A stretch of 64,000 nt of DNA, taken from the NCBI RefSeq assembly GCF_932294415.1, contig NC_065537.1, positions 49,024,302 through 49,088,301 of the forward strand, in the 5' to 3' direction. The stretch's first letter is position 1. Each line of letters opens with the position of its first letter. Positions 34,079 through 46,985 of this stretch are shown here, piece after piece. The notes under the pieces were generated by a model, which did not search any database, was not told the DNA's origin, and worked only from the letters and a program-made list of their open reading frames with translations. The DNA is from Quercus robur (lineage: Eukaryota; Streptophyta; Magnoliopsida; Fagales; Fagaceae). Made by a program: the position numbers and the translations under genes.

Positions 34079-35734
34079 GTATGTTTCGTTTGAACAATTT
34101 TCATGATTCTGTGAAGTTGCATGTACAATGCTGTTATATATTTCCTTCTGAACTATGAGAATTATATATGGATATGAAACCAATAGCACCCCGACCCAAC
34201 CTTATTATTAAATTATGTGTTTAAGTGGTTAATTATTATTTTGAGTCACTTACCTTCTTAAATTAATAGAAGAGTACTTAATAAACATATTATTTTATAA
34301 TTCCATTGAATAAGAATTGTAAAGATTATAAATACTTGAATGGCTATTTGTATTATATATATACACACACTAAGCATGTACAAAATTATATTTAGTGGTT
34401 TAAGTTACTAGATGCATAGTTGGTGGTGTTTTAATTAAGCATGATGCATGAGATAGTGTAGTAGAAATTCCACCCACACATGCAACCAATGGGAAATCAA
34501 CACAAGTAATGCCAAAGTTTCATGCATGATGACAAACCCCATAGACCAAGACTTGGCCATGCAATGAACAAGCTCCACCTCACCTCTTCTTTGACTTTCT
34601 CAAACAAATAGAACATCCAAGAAGCCATCTCCCTCTCTAGTTCCTATGGGTAAACAACAAATCTGAATTTCATATCTCTCTTTGCTCTCCTTTTTCTCTT
34701 AAGGAAAGAGCTGGGAAGCTCTCTTAGGTCCACTTTGTCAAGCCACGAGTCCACAAATTAAAAGAAAGATAAGGCTTATCATCTTTTCTTCTTTCTACTC
34801 TATTAAAAGCAACTAGAATAGTTAAGAGCTCCCTCCCTCAAATCCACGGATCCATATATCAAAAGAAAGATAAGTCTTCATCTTATCTCTTCTTTGACTT
34901 TTCAATGTAACTAGAATTTCCATGAAACTCTCATGCTCTCATTTTTCCACGGGTCCACACACAAATCTGAAATTATCACCTCATTTTGCTCTCTTTTCTC
35001 TTATGGAAAGAGCTAGAAGCTCTCTTGAGTCCAAGGGTTCACACACCAAAAGAAAGAAAATTCTCTCAACTCTTCTCTCCCTTTCATTCCCACGGGTCCT
35101 AAACCAAAAGAAAGAAAATTATCTCAAGCTCTCTACCTCTCATAATTTTGGGTCCCCATGGAATCTTTAGTATTGGTATTTGTGGTTTGTGAAATAAGGA
35201 AACTTGTAAGTCTATATATATATATATATATATAGTGTTTTAAGAAGTTTTGAAATTGTGTTGGTGATTTGTTGAAGGTAGATTAAGGTTTTTCCTAATT
35301 AATGATTTTATATGATTAAGGAAATAAGAAAAAGCTAGGATGAGTATTTTTTATGCTCTTGCTGCTGGGATTTTTGTTGTGTGTATTTTTGCTCTAAATG
35401 GTTAAACGACTATGTACACTACAAGAAAAACGAGTAATTGTGGCGGGTGCGAAAATTGCCGCTATATGTCGCCTATTGCGGCGAGTTTTTGGCCCGCTGC
35501 TAAACATGAGATCTATTGTGGTGTTTTTTGTGACTGCCGCTATAGGTAGGGTTTTTTGCAGCGTCCTACAGCGGTGGGACATAAAACCGCCGCAATAAAC
35601 CTGTTTTAGCGACAGTAATAGTGCTATAGCGACGCTCCAAAAACCCCGCCGCAATAGGGATACTCTTTGCAGCGGGTTGGACCGCTGCAACAGACCTTTA
35701 AATTTCCCAGCCCCAAATTTTTTTTTTTTTTTTT

Positions 35735-38700
35735 CGCCTTCCTACTTAAAGATCAAATGGTAAATTACATCCGATTGGCATGAAAATTGGCATGCATGTG
35801 AAGAACATATAGAAAAATGTGATCTAACGGTTGGATTTTTAAAATATGAATTCAACAATAAGTTATTGGTTGGTGTAACATTTTTTAGAGTTACATCAAG
35901 TGTAACTTGAATCTAATCTAATATTTCTTAATTCGATGTGAATTTTGACAAATCTACCGTTAGATTACATTATCTTCATATATTTTTCATGCTTACAAAA
36001 TTTCAAGGTCATCAAAGATTAATAGCCATGTCATCAATCAATTGTTTAAATTCAAGTTTTTGTAGTTTAAAATAACACGTAAAAAATGAGTTTAAAGATC
36101 GAATGGTAAATTACAACCGATTGGCATGAAAATTGGCATGCATGTTAAAAACATATAGAAAATGTGATTCGACGGTTGGATTTTCAAAATATGAATTCAA
36201 CAATAAGTTATTGGATGGTGTAACATTTTTTAGAGTTACAACAAGTGTAACTTAAACCCAACCCTATATTTCTTAATTCGATGTGAATTTTGACAAATCT
36301 ACCGTTAGATTATATTATCTTCATATATTTGTCATGCTTACAAAATTTTAAGGTGATCAAAGATTAATAACCATGTCATCAATCAATTGTTTAAATTCAA
36401 GTTTTTATAGTTTAAAATAACGCATAAAGATCAGTTTAAATTACATCCGATTGGCATGCATGTTAAGAACATATAGAAAATGTAATCCAACGGCTGGATT
36501 TTCAAAATACGAATTCAATAATAAGTTATTAGTTGGTGTAACATTCTTTAGAGTTACATCAAGTGTAACTTGAATCTAATCCAATATTTCTTAATTCGAT
36601 GTGAATTTTGACAAATCTACCGTTAGATTACATTATCTTCAAATATTTTTCATGCTTACAAAATTTCAAGGTTATCAAAGATTAATAGCCATGTCATCAA
36701 TCAATTGTTTAAATTTAAGTTTTTATAGCTTAAAAAAACACATAAAAGATGAGTTCTAAGATCAATTGGTAAATTACATTCGATTAGAATGAAAATTGTC
36801 ATGTATGTTAAGAACATATAGAAAATGTAATCCAACGGTTGGATTTTCAAAATATGAATTCAACAATAAGTTATTCGTTAGTGCAATATTTTTAGAGTTA
36901 CATCACATATAACTTGAACCCAACTCTATATTTCTTAATTCCATGTGAATTTTATAAATCTACTGTTAAATTGCATTATCTTCATATATTTTTCATGCTT
37001 ACTAAATTCCAAGGTAATCAAAGATTAATAACTATGTCATCAATCAATTGTTTAAATTCAAATTTTTGTAGTTTAAAATAACGCATAAAAGATGAGTTTA
37101 AAGATCAAATAGTAAATTACATCCGATTGTCATGAAAATTGTCATGCACGTTCAGAACAAATAGACAATGTAATCCAACGGTTGGATTTTCAAAATATGA
37201 ATTCAACAATAAGTTATTAGTTGGTGTAACATTCTTTAGAGTTACATCACGTGTAACTTGAACCCAACCCTATATTTCTTAATTCGATGTGAATTTTGAC
37301 AAATCTACCGTTAGATTACATTATCTTCATATAATTTTCATGCTTACAAAATTTCAAGGTGATCAAAGATTAATAGCCTTGTCATCAATCAATTGTTTAA
37401 ATTCAAGTTTTTGTAGTTTAAAATAACACATAAAAGATGAGTTTAAAGATCAAATGGTAAATTACACTTGATTGGCATGAAAATTGGCATGCACGTTAAG
37501 AACATATAGAAAATGTAATCCAACAGTTGGATTTTCAATATATGAATTCAACAATAAGTTATTGGTTGGTGTAACATTTTTTAGAGTTAAATCACGTGTA
37601 ACTTGAACCCCACCCTATATTTCTTAATTTGATGTGAATTTTAACAAATCTACCGTTAGATTACATTATCTTCATATATTTTTCACGTTTACAAAATTTC
37701 AAGGTCATCAAAGATTAATAGTCATGTCATCAATCAATTGTTTAAATTCAAGTTTTTGTAGTTTAAAATAACGCATAAAAGATGAGTTTAAAGATCAATG
37801 GTAAATTACACTTGATTGGCATGAAAATTGACATGCACGTTAAGAACATATAGAAAATGTAATCCAATGGTTAGATTTTCAAAATATGAATTTAACAATA
37901 AGTTATTGGTTGGTGTAACATTCTTTAGAGTTACATCACATGTAACTTGAACCCAACCCTATCACAAATCTACTGTTAGATTACATTATGTTCATATATT
38001 TTTCATGCTTACAAAATTTTAAGGTGATTAAAGATTAATAGCCTTGTCATCAATCAATTGTTTAAATTCCAGTTTTTGTAGTTGAAAATAACGCATAAAA
38101 GATGAGTTTAAAGATCACATGGTAAATTACAACCGATTGGCATGAAAATTGGCATGCATGTTAAGAACATATAGAAAATGTGATCCGACGGTTGGATTTT
38201 CAAAATATGAATTCAACAATAAGTTATTGGTTGGTGTAACATTTTTTAGAGTTACACCAAGTGTAACTTGAACCCAACCCTATATTTCTTAATTCGATGT
38301 GAATTTTGACAAATCTATCGTTATATTACATTACCTTCATATATTTTTCATGCTTACAAAATTTCAAGGTGATCAAATATTAATAACCATGTCATCAATC
38401 AATTGTTTAAATTCAAGTTTTTGTAGTTTAAACTAAAACATAAAGATGAGTTTAAGTTACATCCGATTGGCATTAAAATTCGCATGCATGTTAAGAACAT
38501 ATAGAAAATGTAATCCAACGGTTGGATTTTCAAAATATGAATTCAACAATATATTATTGGTTGGTGTAACATTCTTTAGAGTTACATTACGTCTAACTTG
38601 AACCCAACCCTATATTTCTTAATTCGATGTGAATTTTGACAAATCTACCGTTAGATTACATTATCTTCATATATTTTTCATGCTTACAAAATTTCAAGGT

Positions 38701-40225
38701 GATCAAAGATTAATAGCCTTGTCATCAATCAATTGTTTAAATTCAAGTTTTTGTAGTTTAAAATAACGCATAGAGTTTAAAGATCAAATTGTAAATTACA
38801 CTTGATTGGCATGAAAATTGGCATGCATGTTAAGAATATATAGGAAATGTAATCCAAAGGTTGGATTTTCAAAATATGAATTTAACAATAAGTTATTGGT
38901 TGGCGTAACATTTTTTAGAGTTACATCACGTGTAACTTGAACCCAATCCTATATTTCTTAATTCAATGTGAATTTTGACAAATCTACCGTTAGATTACAT
39001 TATCTTCATATATTTTTCATACTTACAAAATTTCAAGGTCATCAAAGATTAATAGCCATGTCATCAATCAATTATTTAAATTCAAGTTTTTGTAGTTTAA
39101 AATAATGCATAAAAGATGAGTTAAAAGATCAAATGGTAAATTACATCTGATTGTCATGAAAATTGGCATGCATGTTAAGAACATATAGAAAATGTAATCC
39201 AACGGTTGGATTTTCAAAATATGAATTCAACAATAAGTTATTGGTTGGTGTAACATTCTTTAGAGTTACATTACGTGTAAATTGAACCAAACCCTATATT
39301 TCTTAATTCGATGTGAATTTTGACAAATCTATCGTTAGATTACATTATCTTCATATATTTTTCATGCTTACAAAATTTCAAGGTGATCAAAGATTAATAG
39401 CCTTGTCATCAATCAATTGTTTAAATTCAAGTTTTTGTAGTTTAAAATAACACATAAAAGATGAGTTTAAAGATCGAATGATAAATTATATCTGATTCGG
39501 CATGAAAATTGGCATGCACGTTAAGAACATATAGAAAATGTAATCCAACGGTTGGATTTTCAAAATATGTATTCAATAATAAGTTATTGGTTGGTGTAAC
39601 ATATTTTAGAGTTACATCTGGTGTAACTTGAACCCAACCCTATATTTCTTAATTCGATGTGAATTTTGACAAATCTACCGTTAGATTACATTATCTTCAT
39701 ATATTTTTCATGCTTACAAAATTTCAAGGTGATCAAAGATTAATAGCCTTGTCATCAATCAATTGTTTAAATTCAAGTTTTATTAGTTTAAAATAACACA
39801 TAAAAGATGAGTTTAAAGATCGAATGATAAATTATATCTTATTCGGCATGAAAATTGGCATGCACGTTAAGAACATATAGAAAATGTAATCCAACGGTTG
39901 GATTTTCAAAATATGTATTCAATAATAAGTTATTGGTTGGTGTAACATTTTTTAGAGTTACATCTGGTGTAACTTGAACCCAACCCTATATTTCTTAATT
40001 TGATGTGAATTTTGACAAATCTACCGTTAGATTACATTATCTTCATATATTTTTCATGCTTACAAAATTTCAAGGTCATCAAAGATTAATAGTCTTGTTG
40101 TCAATCAATTGTTTAAATTCAAGTTTTTGTAGTTTAAAATAATGCATAAAAGATGAGTTTAAAGATTGAATGGTAAATTACATCTGATTGGCATGCATAT
40201 TAAGAACGTATAGAACATGAAATTT
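35735..40225. repeat. Satellite-like tandem array, 14 units of 318-346 bp
   Basis: The marker ACATATAGAAAATGT recurs at 35805, 36151, 36469, 36814, 37157, 37502, 37846, 38167, 38497, 38836, 39181, 39527, 39873 and 40206. Each unit also has GGTGTAACATT, CCGTTAGATTACATT and CATCAATCAATTGTTTAAAT. Full units are 339-346 bp; four are 20-30 bp shorter through small deletions (one of 333). AT-rich, no ORF. Identity between units looks high (roughly 90%), implying fairly recent amplification. Confidence 0.92.
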
Positions 40226-41575
40226 TGGGGATTAGTGGTATGTTGGTCATTTTAGATATTTTGTGGGGCATTTTGGACATATTATAAGTTTAGAAGTATT
40301 TTGGTCGTTTTAGAGGTTTTAGGGTATATTTGGTAATTTTAGAGGTTTCAAGTTGTTTGTGACCATTTTAGTGGTTTCAGGAGTATATTGGTCATTTTTT
40401 AGGTTTTGGGGGTATTTTGGTTATTTCTTAGGTTTTGGGGTTATTTTGGTCAATTTTAAGGCTCCGGGTTATTTTGGCCATTTTTTAGATTTCAGAGGTA
40501 TTTTGGTAATTTTTAGGTTTCGAGGGTATTTTGGTCATTTTTTGGATTTTAGGGGTATTTTGGTAATTTTTAGGTTTCAGGGGTATTTTGGTCATTTTCT
40601 AGGTTTTGAGGGTATTTTTGTCATTTCTTAGGTTTCGGGGTGATTTTGGTCAATTTTAAGGCTTCAGGGTTATTTTGGCCATTTTTTAGATTTTAGAGGA
40701 ATTTTGGTAATTTTTAGGTTTCGGGAGTATTTTTGTCTTTTTTAGTTTTTGGATGGTATTTTGGTCATTTTTTGGATTTTAGGGGTATTTTGGTAATTTT
40801 TAGGTTTCAGTGGTATTTTGGTCATTTTTTAGGTTTCGGGGGTATTTTGGTCATTTTTTTGGTTTTGGGAGTATTTTGGTCATTTTTTGGATTTTAGGGG
40901 TATTTTGGTAATTTTTAAGTTTCAGGGGTATTTTGGTCATTTTTTTAGGTTTTGAGGGTTTTTGGGTCATTTCTTAGGTTTCGGGGTTATTTTGGTCAAT
41001 TTTAAGGCTTTGGGGTTATTTTGGCCATTTTTTAGATTTCAGAGGTATTTCGGTAATTTTTAGGTTTCGGGGGGTATTTTTGTGTTTTTTAGTTTTTGGG
41101 GGTATTTTGGTAATTTTTTGGATTTTAGGGGTATTTTGGTAATTTTTAGGTTTCAGTGGTATTTTGGTCATTTTTTTAGGTTTTGGGGGTATTTTGGTCA
41201 TTTTTTTTTTGTGTTTTGGGAGTATTTTTGTCATTTTTTGGATTTTAGGAGTATTTTGGTAATTTTTAGGTTTCAGAAGTATTTTGGTCATTTTTTAGGT
41301 TTTGAGGTCATTTCTTAGGTTTCGGGGTTATTTTGGTCAATTTTAAGGCTTTGGGGTTATTTTGGCCCTTTTTCTAGATTTCAGAGATATTTTGCTAATT
41401 TTTAGGTTTCAGGAGTGTTTTTGTCTTTTTTAGTTTTCGGGGGTATTTTGGTCATTTTTAGGTTTTAGTGGTATTTTGGTCATTTTTTAGGTTTCAGGGA
41501 TATTTTGGTTATTTTTTGGGTTTTGGGGTATTTTGGTCATTTTATGGGTTTTGGAAGTATTTTGATAATTTTAAA
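40226..41575. repeat. Minisatellite, unit about 28 bp
   Basis: Dozens of imperfect copies of GGTATTTTGGTCATTTTTTAGGTTTCGG-like units (core TATTTTGGTCATTTT). A larger period of about 370 bp is visible, since the variant with GGCTTCGGGGTTATTTTGGCC returns at about 40460, 40665, 41010 and 41350. The apparent ORFs here are low-complexity artefacts. Confidence 0.9.
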
Positions 41576-41869
41576 ATTTTGCCATCCCTACTCAAATATG
41601 GACTCATAATTTTTTTTTTACCAATCACATTCTATCACATTAGAATTGTGACAAAAAGTTGTAAAATTTTTTATAATCCTATTCTTTTTCTAACTTTAGT
41701 GATTGTGGAATTAAAAGGTTGAAAGTTTCCTTTTTATTATGTGTCACGTGAGATTCACAAAAACAAATCAAAGAAAAAAAATGTTAATGAAATTCAAATG
41801 GACAAAACAAAAGAGCCTGGAAGGAATGAGTCTTATGTGGGGCTCACAAACACCACAAAACAAAGAAAA

Positions 41870-42754
41870 GGCCAAAATGGCCAACTGGCCCTAAAATTGT
41901 AAGTATATAGTTAGTAGGCTTTGTTTTCAAACATTATAACTTACTAGCATCTCGAGTCTTAAAGACTCGATTTTGGCCTTCAAAATCGAGTCTTTGAGGC
42001 TCGGTTTGTATGCTTGGATCAGCTCTGATGTGGCAGAGTTGCCACTTGGCATTCAAATGGAAATCGAGTCTCTAAGACTCGATTTCTAACCCCTATAAAT
42101 AGGACCAACTTAGACCAAACACCAGAGCATCAGAGGAAAAACCCAGAGAAAAAAAAGAAAAAAAGAAAAGAAAACCAGAAACAGAAAGAGAGAGAAGATC
42201 GAGATCGGAGACCCAGGCGCGTGCGGCATGACCAAAAACTGACCAGCGACCCAGGCTCGTGCGAGACCCAGGCGGCCTGGGGCTCGTGCCGGCCAGCGTC
42301 GCGCGCGGCCAGGGGCTCGCGTGCGGCCTGAGGCTCGCGCGAGCCCCAGGCCACGCTAGTGAGGTTTAGCGGTGAGGTTCTCTCTTTCTCTCCCTCTGAT
42401 TTGATCTGAGTAGCGGTGAGTTTCTCTTTCTCTCCCTTTGATCTGATCTGATCTACGTAGCGGTGAAGTTTTTAAAATTTGTTTTGGGTATTTCGGCATG
42501 TACAGATTTAGAATTTTTTTAAAAAAATTTGGGTCAGAAATCGAGTCTTAGAGACTCGATTTCCAGGTGGACACCTACGTGGAAAAAATGCCACATCAGA
42601 ATTGATCCAAGCATACAAATCGAGCCTCAAAGACTCGATTTATAGTCCCAAAATCGAGTATTTGAGACTCGAGATGCTAGTAAGTTATAATGTTTGTAAA
42701 CTGGGTCTACTAACTATATACTTACGATTTTATGGCCATTTGGCTATTTTGGCC
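41870..42754. mobile_element. Mutator-type foldback element 2 (885 bp), nested in the CACTA element
   Basis: A 9-bp target duplication CAAAGAAAA (41861-41869, 42755-42763) flanks an element that starts GGCCAAAATGG and ends GGCTATTTTGGCC. Arms of about 240 bp pair along their length (AAGTATATAGTTAGTAG, CATTATAACTTACTAGCAT, CTCGAGTC...GACTCGATTTTGG). The arms carry repeated ACTCGATTT/AAATCGAGT palindromes. The loop starts with a TATAAATA box (about 42103), then a leader-like stretch and GC-rich DNA with CT-rich tracts, resembling a promoter plus 5' UTR. No transposase. Confidence 0.85.
42102..42111 (+). promoter_or_regulatory. TATA box in the foldback loop
   Basis: CTATAAATAG lies just inside the left arm of foldback element 2, followed by a purine-rich leader. 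It would read into the loop. No coding exon is confirmed. Confidence 0.4.
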
Positions 42755-42763
42755 CAAAGAAAA

Positions 42764-43138
42764 TATCTAAAGCCTAAAGACTCTATAGTCTAGAAACAAG
42801 TGGAGGACAGCTGAGGACTCACAAATAAAGAATAAGAGGTAGTCAGGTAGTAGAGAAAACCAAAAGAAGAAGAAGAAACTTTCATTTCCCGCTTAAAATT
42901 TTTCATTCCTCACTTAAATCTTTCATTTCCCACTTCACAAATATTTCATTTCCCACTACATAGAACTCTATCTCATTTTCTCGAACGCCAAGAACTCTTT
43001 GGTCGTATAGCTCTTGTCTACGATAATGTAACTGTCCACTCTCATCTGCTCCTTTTCCTTCAATTCTTCTTCTTCTTTTTTTATTTTTATTTTTTATTTT
43101 TGGAGCTCTCTTTTATGTCTTTCTAACAAAAAATGCAG
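42764..43138 (+). other. Sequence upstream of the captured MENG exons
   Basis: Includes repeated TTTCATTTCCCAC and a pyrimidine-rich run before the acceptor at 43137-43138. It could be captured intron or 5' flank; no MENG transit-peptide exon is recognisable. Confidence 0.4.
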
Positions 43139-44063
43139 TTGAATGACTTGCTGAGTTTGGGTCAGCATCGTATATGGAAAAGAATGATTGTCTCATGGAC
43201 TGGTATTTATTTTTTTAAAATATTATTCTTATTAGTCTTTTTTTTTTTTTTTTTTTTGAAAATTTTGTTTGTTTGTTTGTTTAATGTTGGAATTTTGGGT
43301 GTTAGAGCGAAAATGGGAGACTGTGCGTTGGACTTGTGTTGTGGAAGTGGGGATTTAGCATTTCTTTTGTTCGAGAAAGTTGGGTCCAATGGCAAGGTAT
43401 GTTCTTCCATTGTTCCAACACTAGCATTGTTGTAAACTTAGTTTGTGCAGTAACAAGTTGTAATTAATTTTGATTATTTCGTTTTTGGGGTCATGATTTT
43501 CAGGTGACTGGTCTTGATTTCTCAAAGGAGCAATTGTCAATTGCTTCGTGTCGGCAAGGCTTGGCCCTCAATGCCTGCTACAACAATATAGAGTGAGCAT
43601 TGGTAAATCTAGCGGTTAACAAATTAAGAGTGGAAAAGGTTTCTTGAAGCCATTTCTAGTAGTAGAATTTTCTGCTTTGATTCTGAAAATATTGTCTATA
43701 AATGAATTTAAATTGCACTAACAGTAGTGTTAATAGCCAATGCTGCAGAGGCACTAATATCATGTGTTTCCTCGTAGGTGGGTTGAAGGCGATGCACTTG
43801 AGTTACCATTTTCTGATGGTTACTTTGATGCCATTACAATGGGTTATGGGCTACGAAATGTGGTTGATAAAGAAAGATCCATGCAGGAGATGTTTAGAGT
43901 TCTGAAACCAGGTCTTACAATCTCTATATCTATTAAAAAAATATGAAATTGGATGATTGTGATAGTGAGACCCTAACATTTTTCGTTGTTGTGGGCTTTT
44001 CAGGCTCAAGAGTATCTGTTCTTGATTTCAATAAAAGCACACAACCATTTACTAATTTAATTC
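43139..44063 (+). pseudogene. MENG: Captured fragment of the chloroplast demethylphylloquinone methyltransferase gene
   Basis: Five exons: 43139-43202 (LNDLLSLGQHRIWKRMIVSW), 43308-43396 (AKMGDCALDLCCGSGDLAFL), 43504-43592 (VTGLDFSKEQLSIASCRQG), 43778-43911 (WVEGDALELPFSDGYFDAIT MGYGLRNVVD) and from 44004 (GSRVSVLDFNKSTQPFT). All junctions have GT/AG and phases agree, with no stop. DLCCGSGD is the SAM-binding motif I of the UbiE/COQ5/MenG fold. The family methylates demethylphylloquinone in phylloquinone (vitamin K1) synthesis in plastids. The fragment lacks the transit peptide and N-terminus, and its last exon runs into unrelated sequence after QPFT without a donor, so the C-terminal third is missing. 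It lies inside a CACTA element with introns kept, so it is a DNA-level capture. Confidence 0.88.
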
Positions 44064-44280
44064 AGATAGTCACATATGTATATTACAATAAAAAATTACA
44101 GGAATTTTTTATTTTATTTCTAGTGCTCAAGTTTAAATATTCTATTGTGATATTGGGTTTGTCAGAATTGAATATTTGCATATTGGAATTCACTTGTCAT
44201 GATTAATTATCAATTGTGATATCACTTGTTGAGTGAGAAGTAAATTTAATACCTTGGAAGGTTTCACATAATTTCACATG

Positions 44281-44312
<32 letters not shown>

Positions 44313-45327
44313 CACACACAGCCAGCTTCTGGCACCCAGTGCCGCCGATCCCAGCCCAACCCAGTGCCGATGCAGAGCACCACAACCCGTCGACTCCTTT
44401 CCTCCTTGATCTCTCCGCCGCCCTCTGCCACCCCCATACCCATTCTTTTTTCCTCACCATACCCATACCCATACCCATACCCATTTTGATTTTAGCTTGG
44501 TAAGTTATTTATTTGATTTTTTGTTTTGATTATTGTGAAATTTGGGTTTGGATTTGGATATTTAACATTTAGGTTATTTAATTTTCAGTTTTGATTTTTG
44601 TAAAATATGGGTTTGGATTTTTTGTTGTAACATGTAAATTCTATATTTAATTTTTTTTATTTATGATTTTGTGAAATTAGGGTTTGGATGTGGTGAAGTG
44701 AATGGTTGTTGGACTTATTTTCTGTTATTGGTTTTTTAAGATTTTGTTTCTTTTTTTTTTTTTTTTTTTTTGGTAAAAAATTGGGGGCAGAAGGATGCTA
44801 TAGAGAAGGGTCTAGTTAGCATGGAAGATGTTGAAATGGCGACATCTCAAGGTACTTCCCAGAACCCTTTTACTATTTTTTTTGCCTTTGTAGCATATAT
44901 ATATATACACACACACGAGCTTATGAATAGAGTACCTCTTTTGACTTGTAGCTATTTAAGCTTGATGCCTTATTTGGTTTAGGCCATTTGTTTTTGGCCT
45001 TGGTATATTAAATAACTATATTTATGTTGTGTTTTGATTAATAAACCATTTTGTTAATTGTCTGTCATTTTGGCTATACACGAAGGAGTTATTGGGGTTT
45101 GTATGATGAACTTATGCATCATTTGGGTTTAAATTAGGAGTCTTTGGATACTGAATATATTTGAGTGGCTTTATAGAGTTCAATTGATTTGAGACAATGT
45201 TTTTTCCTTACTTGTGGTTTATTCTTTTATCCCTTTTCTCTATCATTTTTCCTCCGTTTGATTGCTGCAACAAAAGTGTGAATCAGTTGAATTCATTATG
45301 TTCTAATACAATTATTTTTCTCAAAGA
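44064..45327. other. CACTA interior: CA repeat and two exon-like segments of unknown origin
   Basis: 44298-44320 is a CT/CA repeat. 44371-44486 reads from an ATG as MQSTTTRRLLSSLISPPPSA TPIPI, transit-peptide-like, ending near a GTAAGTT donor. 44791-44852 after a T run and GGGGGCAG acceptor reads KDAIEKGLVSMEDVEMATSQ and ends at a GTACTT donor. These may be a second captured gene, but I do not recognise it. Confidence 0.3.
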
Positions 45328-45594
45328 TTGGTCCCTAAGGTTTAGCTCATGAGCATCCTCTATGTTTAAATAGGTCACTTTAGTTCCTTAGATGACGTGG
45401 CCAAACTAAAAATTGACACCTCATAACTCATTAGGGACTAGATATGATCACTTTAAGTCTGTCAGGGACTAAAATCGATCATTTTAAGTCTTTTAGGGTC
45501 TAAAAGTGACCACTTTAATTTTGTTAGGGACTAAAGCAATCTCTTTAAACCTCAAGGGCTCAAATTGCCCATGAGCTGAAGTTTGGGGGACCAA
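45328..45594. mobile_element. Small MITE (267 bp) with inverted ends
   Basis: Starts TTGGTCCCTAAGG...AGCTCATGAGC and ends GCCCATGAGCT...GGGGGACCAA, imperfect inverted repeats of about 27 bp. The inside repeats GGGACTAAA and CACTTTAAGT motifs. Non-coding. Confidence 0.6.
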
Positions 45595-46985
45595 CAATGT
45601 ATTTTGGCCTTCTTTTTATGATATCTATGTATTGGTTGAATGATTTTATGCTTAATTGAGTGCAGCATATCTAAGGGTCACTATGAACATCACAACCTTT
45701 GCTTTGTGCTACTCCAACAAATGGCTTTTTTCTATTCTATATTTTTTCAGGTGAGAACCAATGTTGTGGGAAGTTTCTTTTGGTTTTGAGTATAGTTGTC
45801 TTTAAGTTATGTGGAAGTGGGAAATATTACTTGAGTTTGGTTTCAGCTTTGTATTTAATGGTATGGATAGTTGGTGTGCTCGCAAATTCGATCAAGGTAA
45901 AGAATCATTTATGGTTTCCAACTATGTTTTAATGAAGTATCTAATGCTAAACATTTTATCCAATTGAGCTGATATGTATGCCCATAGTTGTGTGAATTAA
46001 ATTAGTCGTATATAATTTTTGCCTACACAGAGTCTCATGCGCTCTCTTAGTCTTGGGTTCATATGTCACATGTTTTACCTTTCCAGCTTTAAGCTTTGGC
46101 CTTCACCTTTTGATATAGTGGTTTTAACTTGAACCTTATTGCATATTTCTTGTTTTTTAAGGTGAATAGAGCATAAACTCAAAATGAAGAAGGAACCCGT
46201 CTATAAAAATCACCTACTGCTTACCACCGGCCTTATTTTGAAATTGCAGCAAATTACAGATTAAAAAAATTTTCATATATTACTAGATAATACCATTTCT
46301 TATGTTAGTGAACTTTTATTGAGTATGGTAATGCAATGATGTTTGTTACCTTTAAATGATAACATCATTGTATTTACTTTATTAAAATGGATCATTTACA
46401 TTTTAAGGCTGTGACTTTACTATGGAAGATTTGCTCTGATTCACATAAATAACTATTCTTACATTATTGAGTAATCTTGGTTTGTATGCACTTACTAAAT
46501 GACCAAGATGAAAAATCCTAAATCTCTAAGCTTTTCTTGTCATTCTATTCGATCCATTTATATGCACTTATTAAGTAATCTTGATTTGTATGTAGGACGT
46601 TCATTGGGTCCAACAATCTCCAGCTCTCCAAAAATCATCAACTGCATCCCATCCACCAAGCTGCTTATAAGTTTTATGTTGGTGTTCGATGACTTTTTGT
46701 GTACAAAGAACTACATTTGAACAAGCGCATTTTTTGGAAGTGTTGAAGTATTTGTTTAAATACTTTGGAACTTTGATTGTGGTATTAGCTTGAAACTTTG
46801 ATTGTGGTTATAGACAATGTTATGTATTTGATAATATATTTCTATGTTAATATTACATTAGTTTCAAGACATTTGTGGTGTTGTTAATTAGTTACATTTA
46901 TGGCATTGTGTTAGTAGAGCTAAAACTATTACAAGTTTTTTGTAACAGGCCTGTGAATCATTTATTTATTAGCAAACAGTGGTTT
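45595..46985. other. CACTA interior, no recognised gene
   Basis: Some exon-like open stretches (45699-45932, 46592-46720) without recognised products. AT-rich elsewhere. Confidence 0.35.

Noticed and set aside
34922..35170. 82-aa plus-strand ORF
   Set aside because: Lies within the LTR, made of repeated AAAGAAAGA / CACGGGTCC motifs; not a gene.
35735..41575. Tandem repeats considered as a CRISPR-like array
   Set aside because: Units are contiguous without unique spacers, and the setting is plant nuclear DNA.
40353..41722. ORFs in the minisatellite (FWGYFGHFLDF-type proteins on plus, TKIPPKPK-type on minus)
   Set aside because: Low-complexity translations of the repeat unit; no gene signals.
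42130..42354. Minus-strand ORF in the foldback loop
   Set aside because: Arises from GC-rich repeats (CAGGCTCGTGCG-like); no family resemblance.
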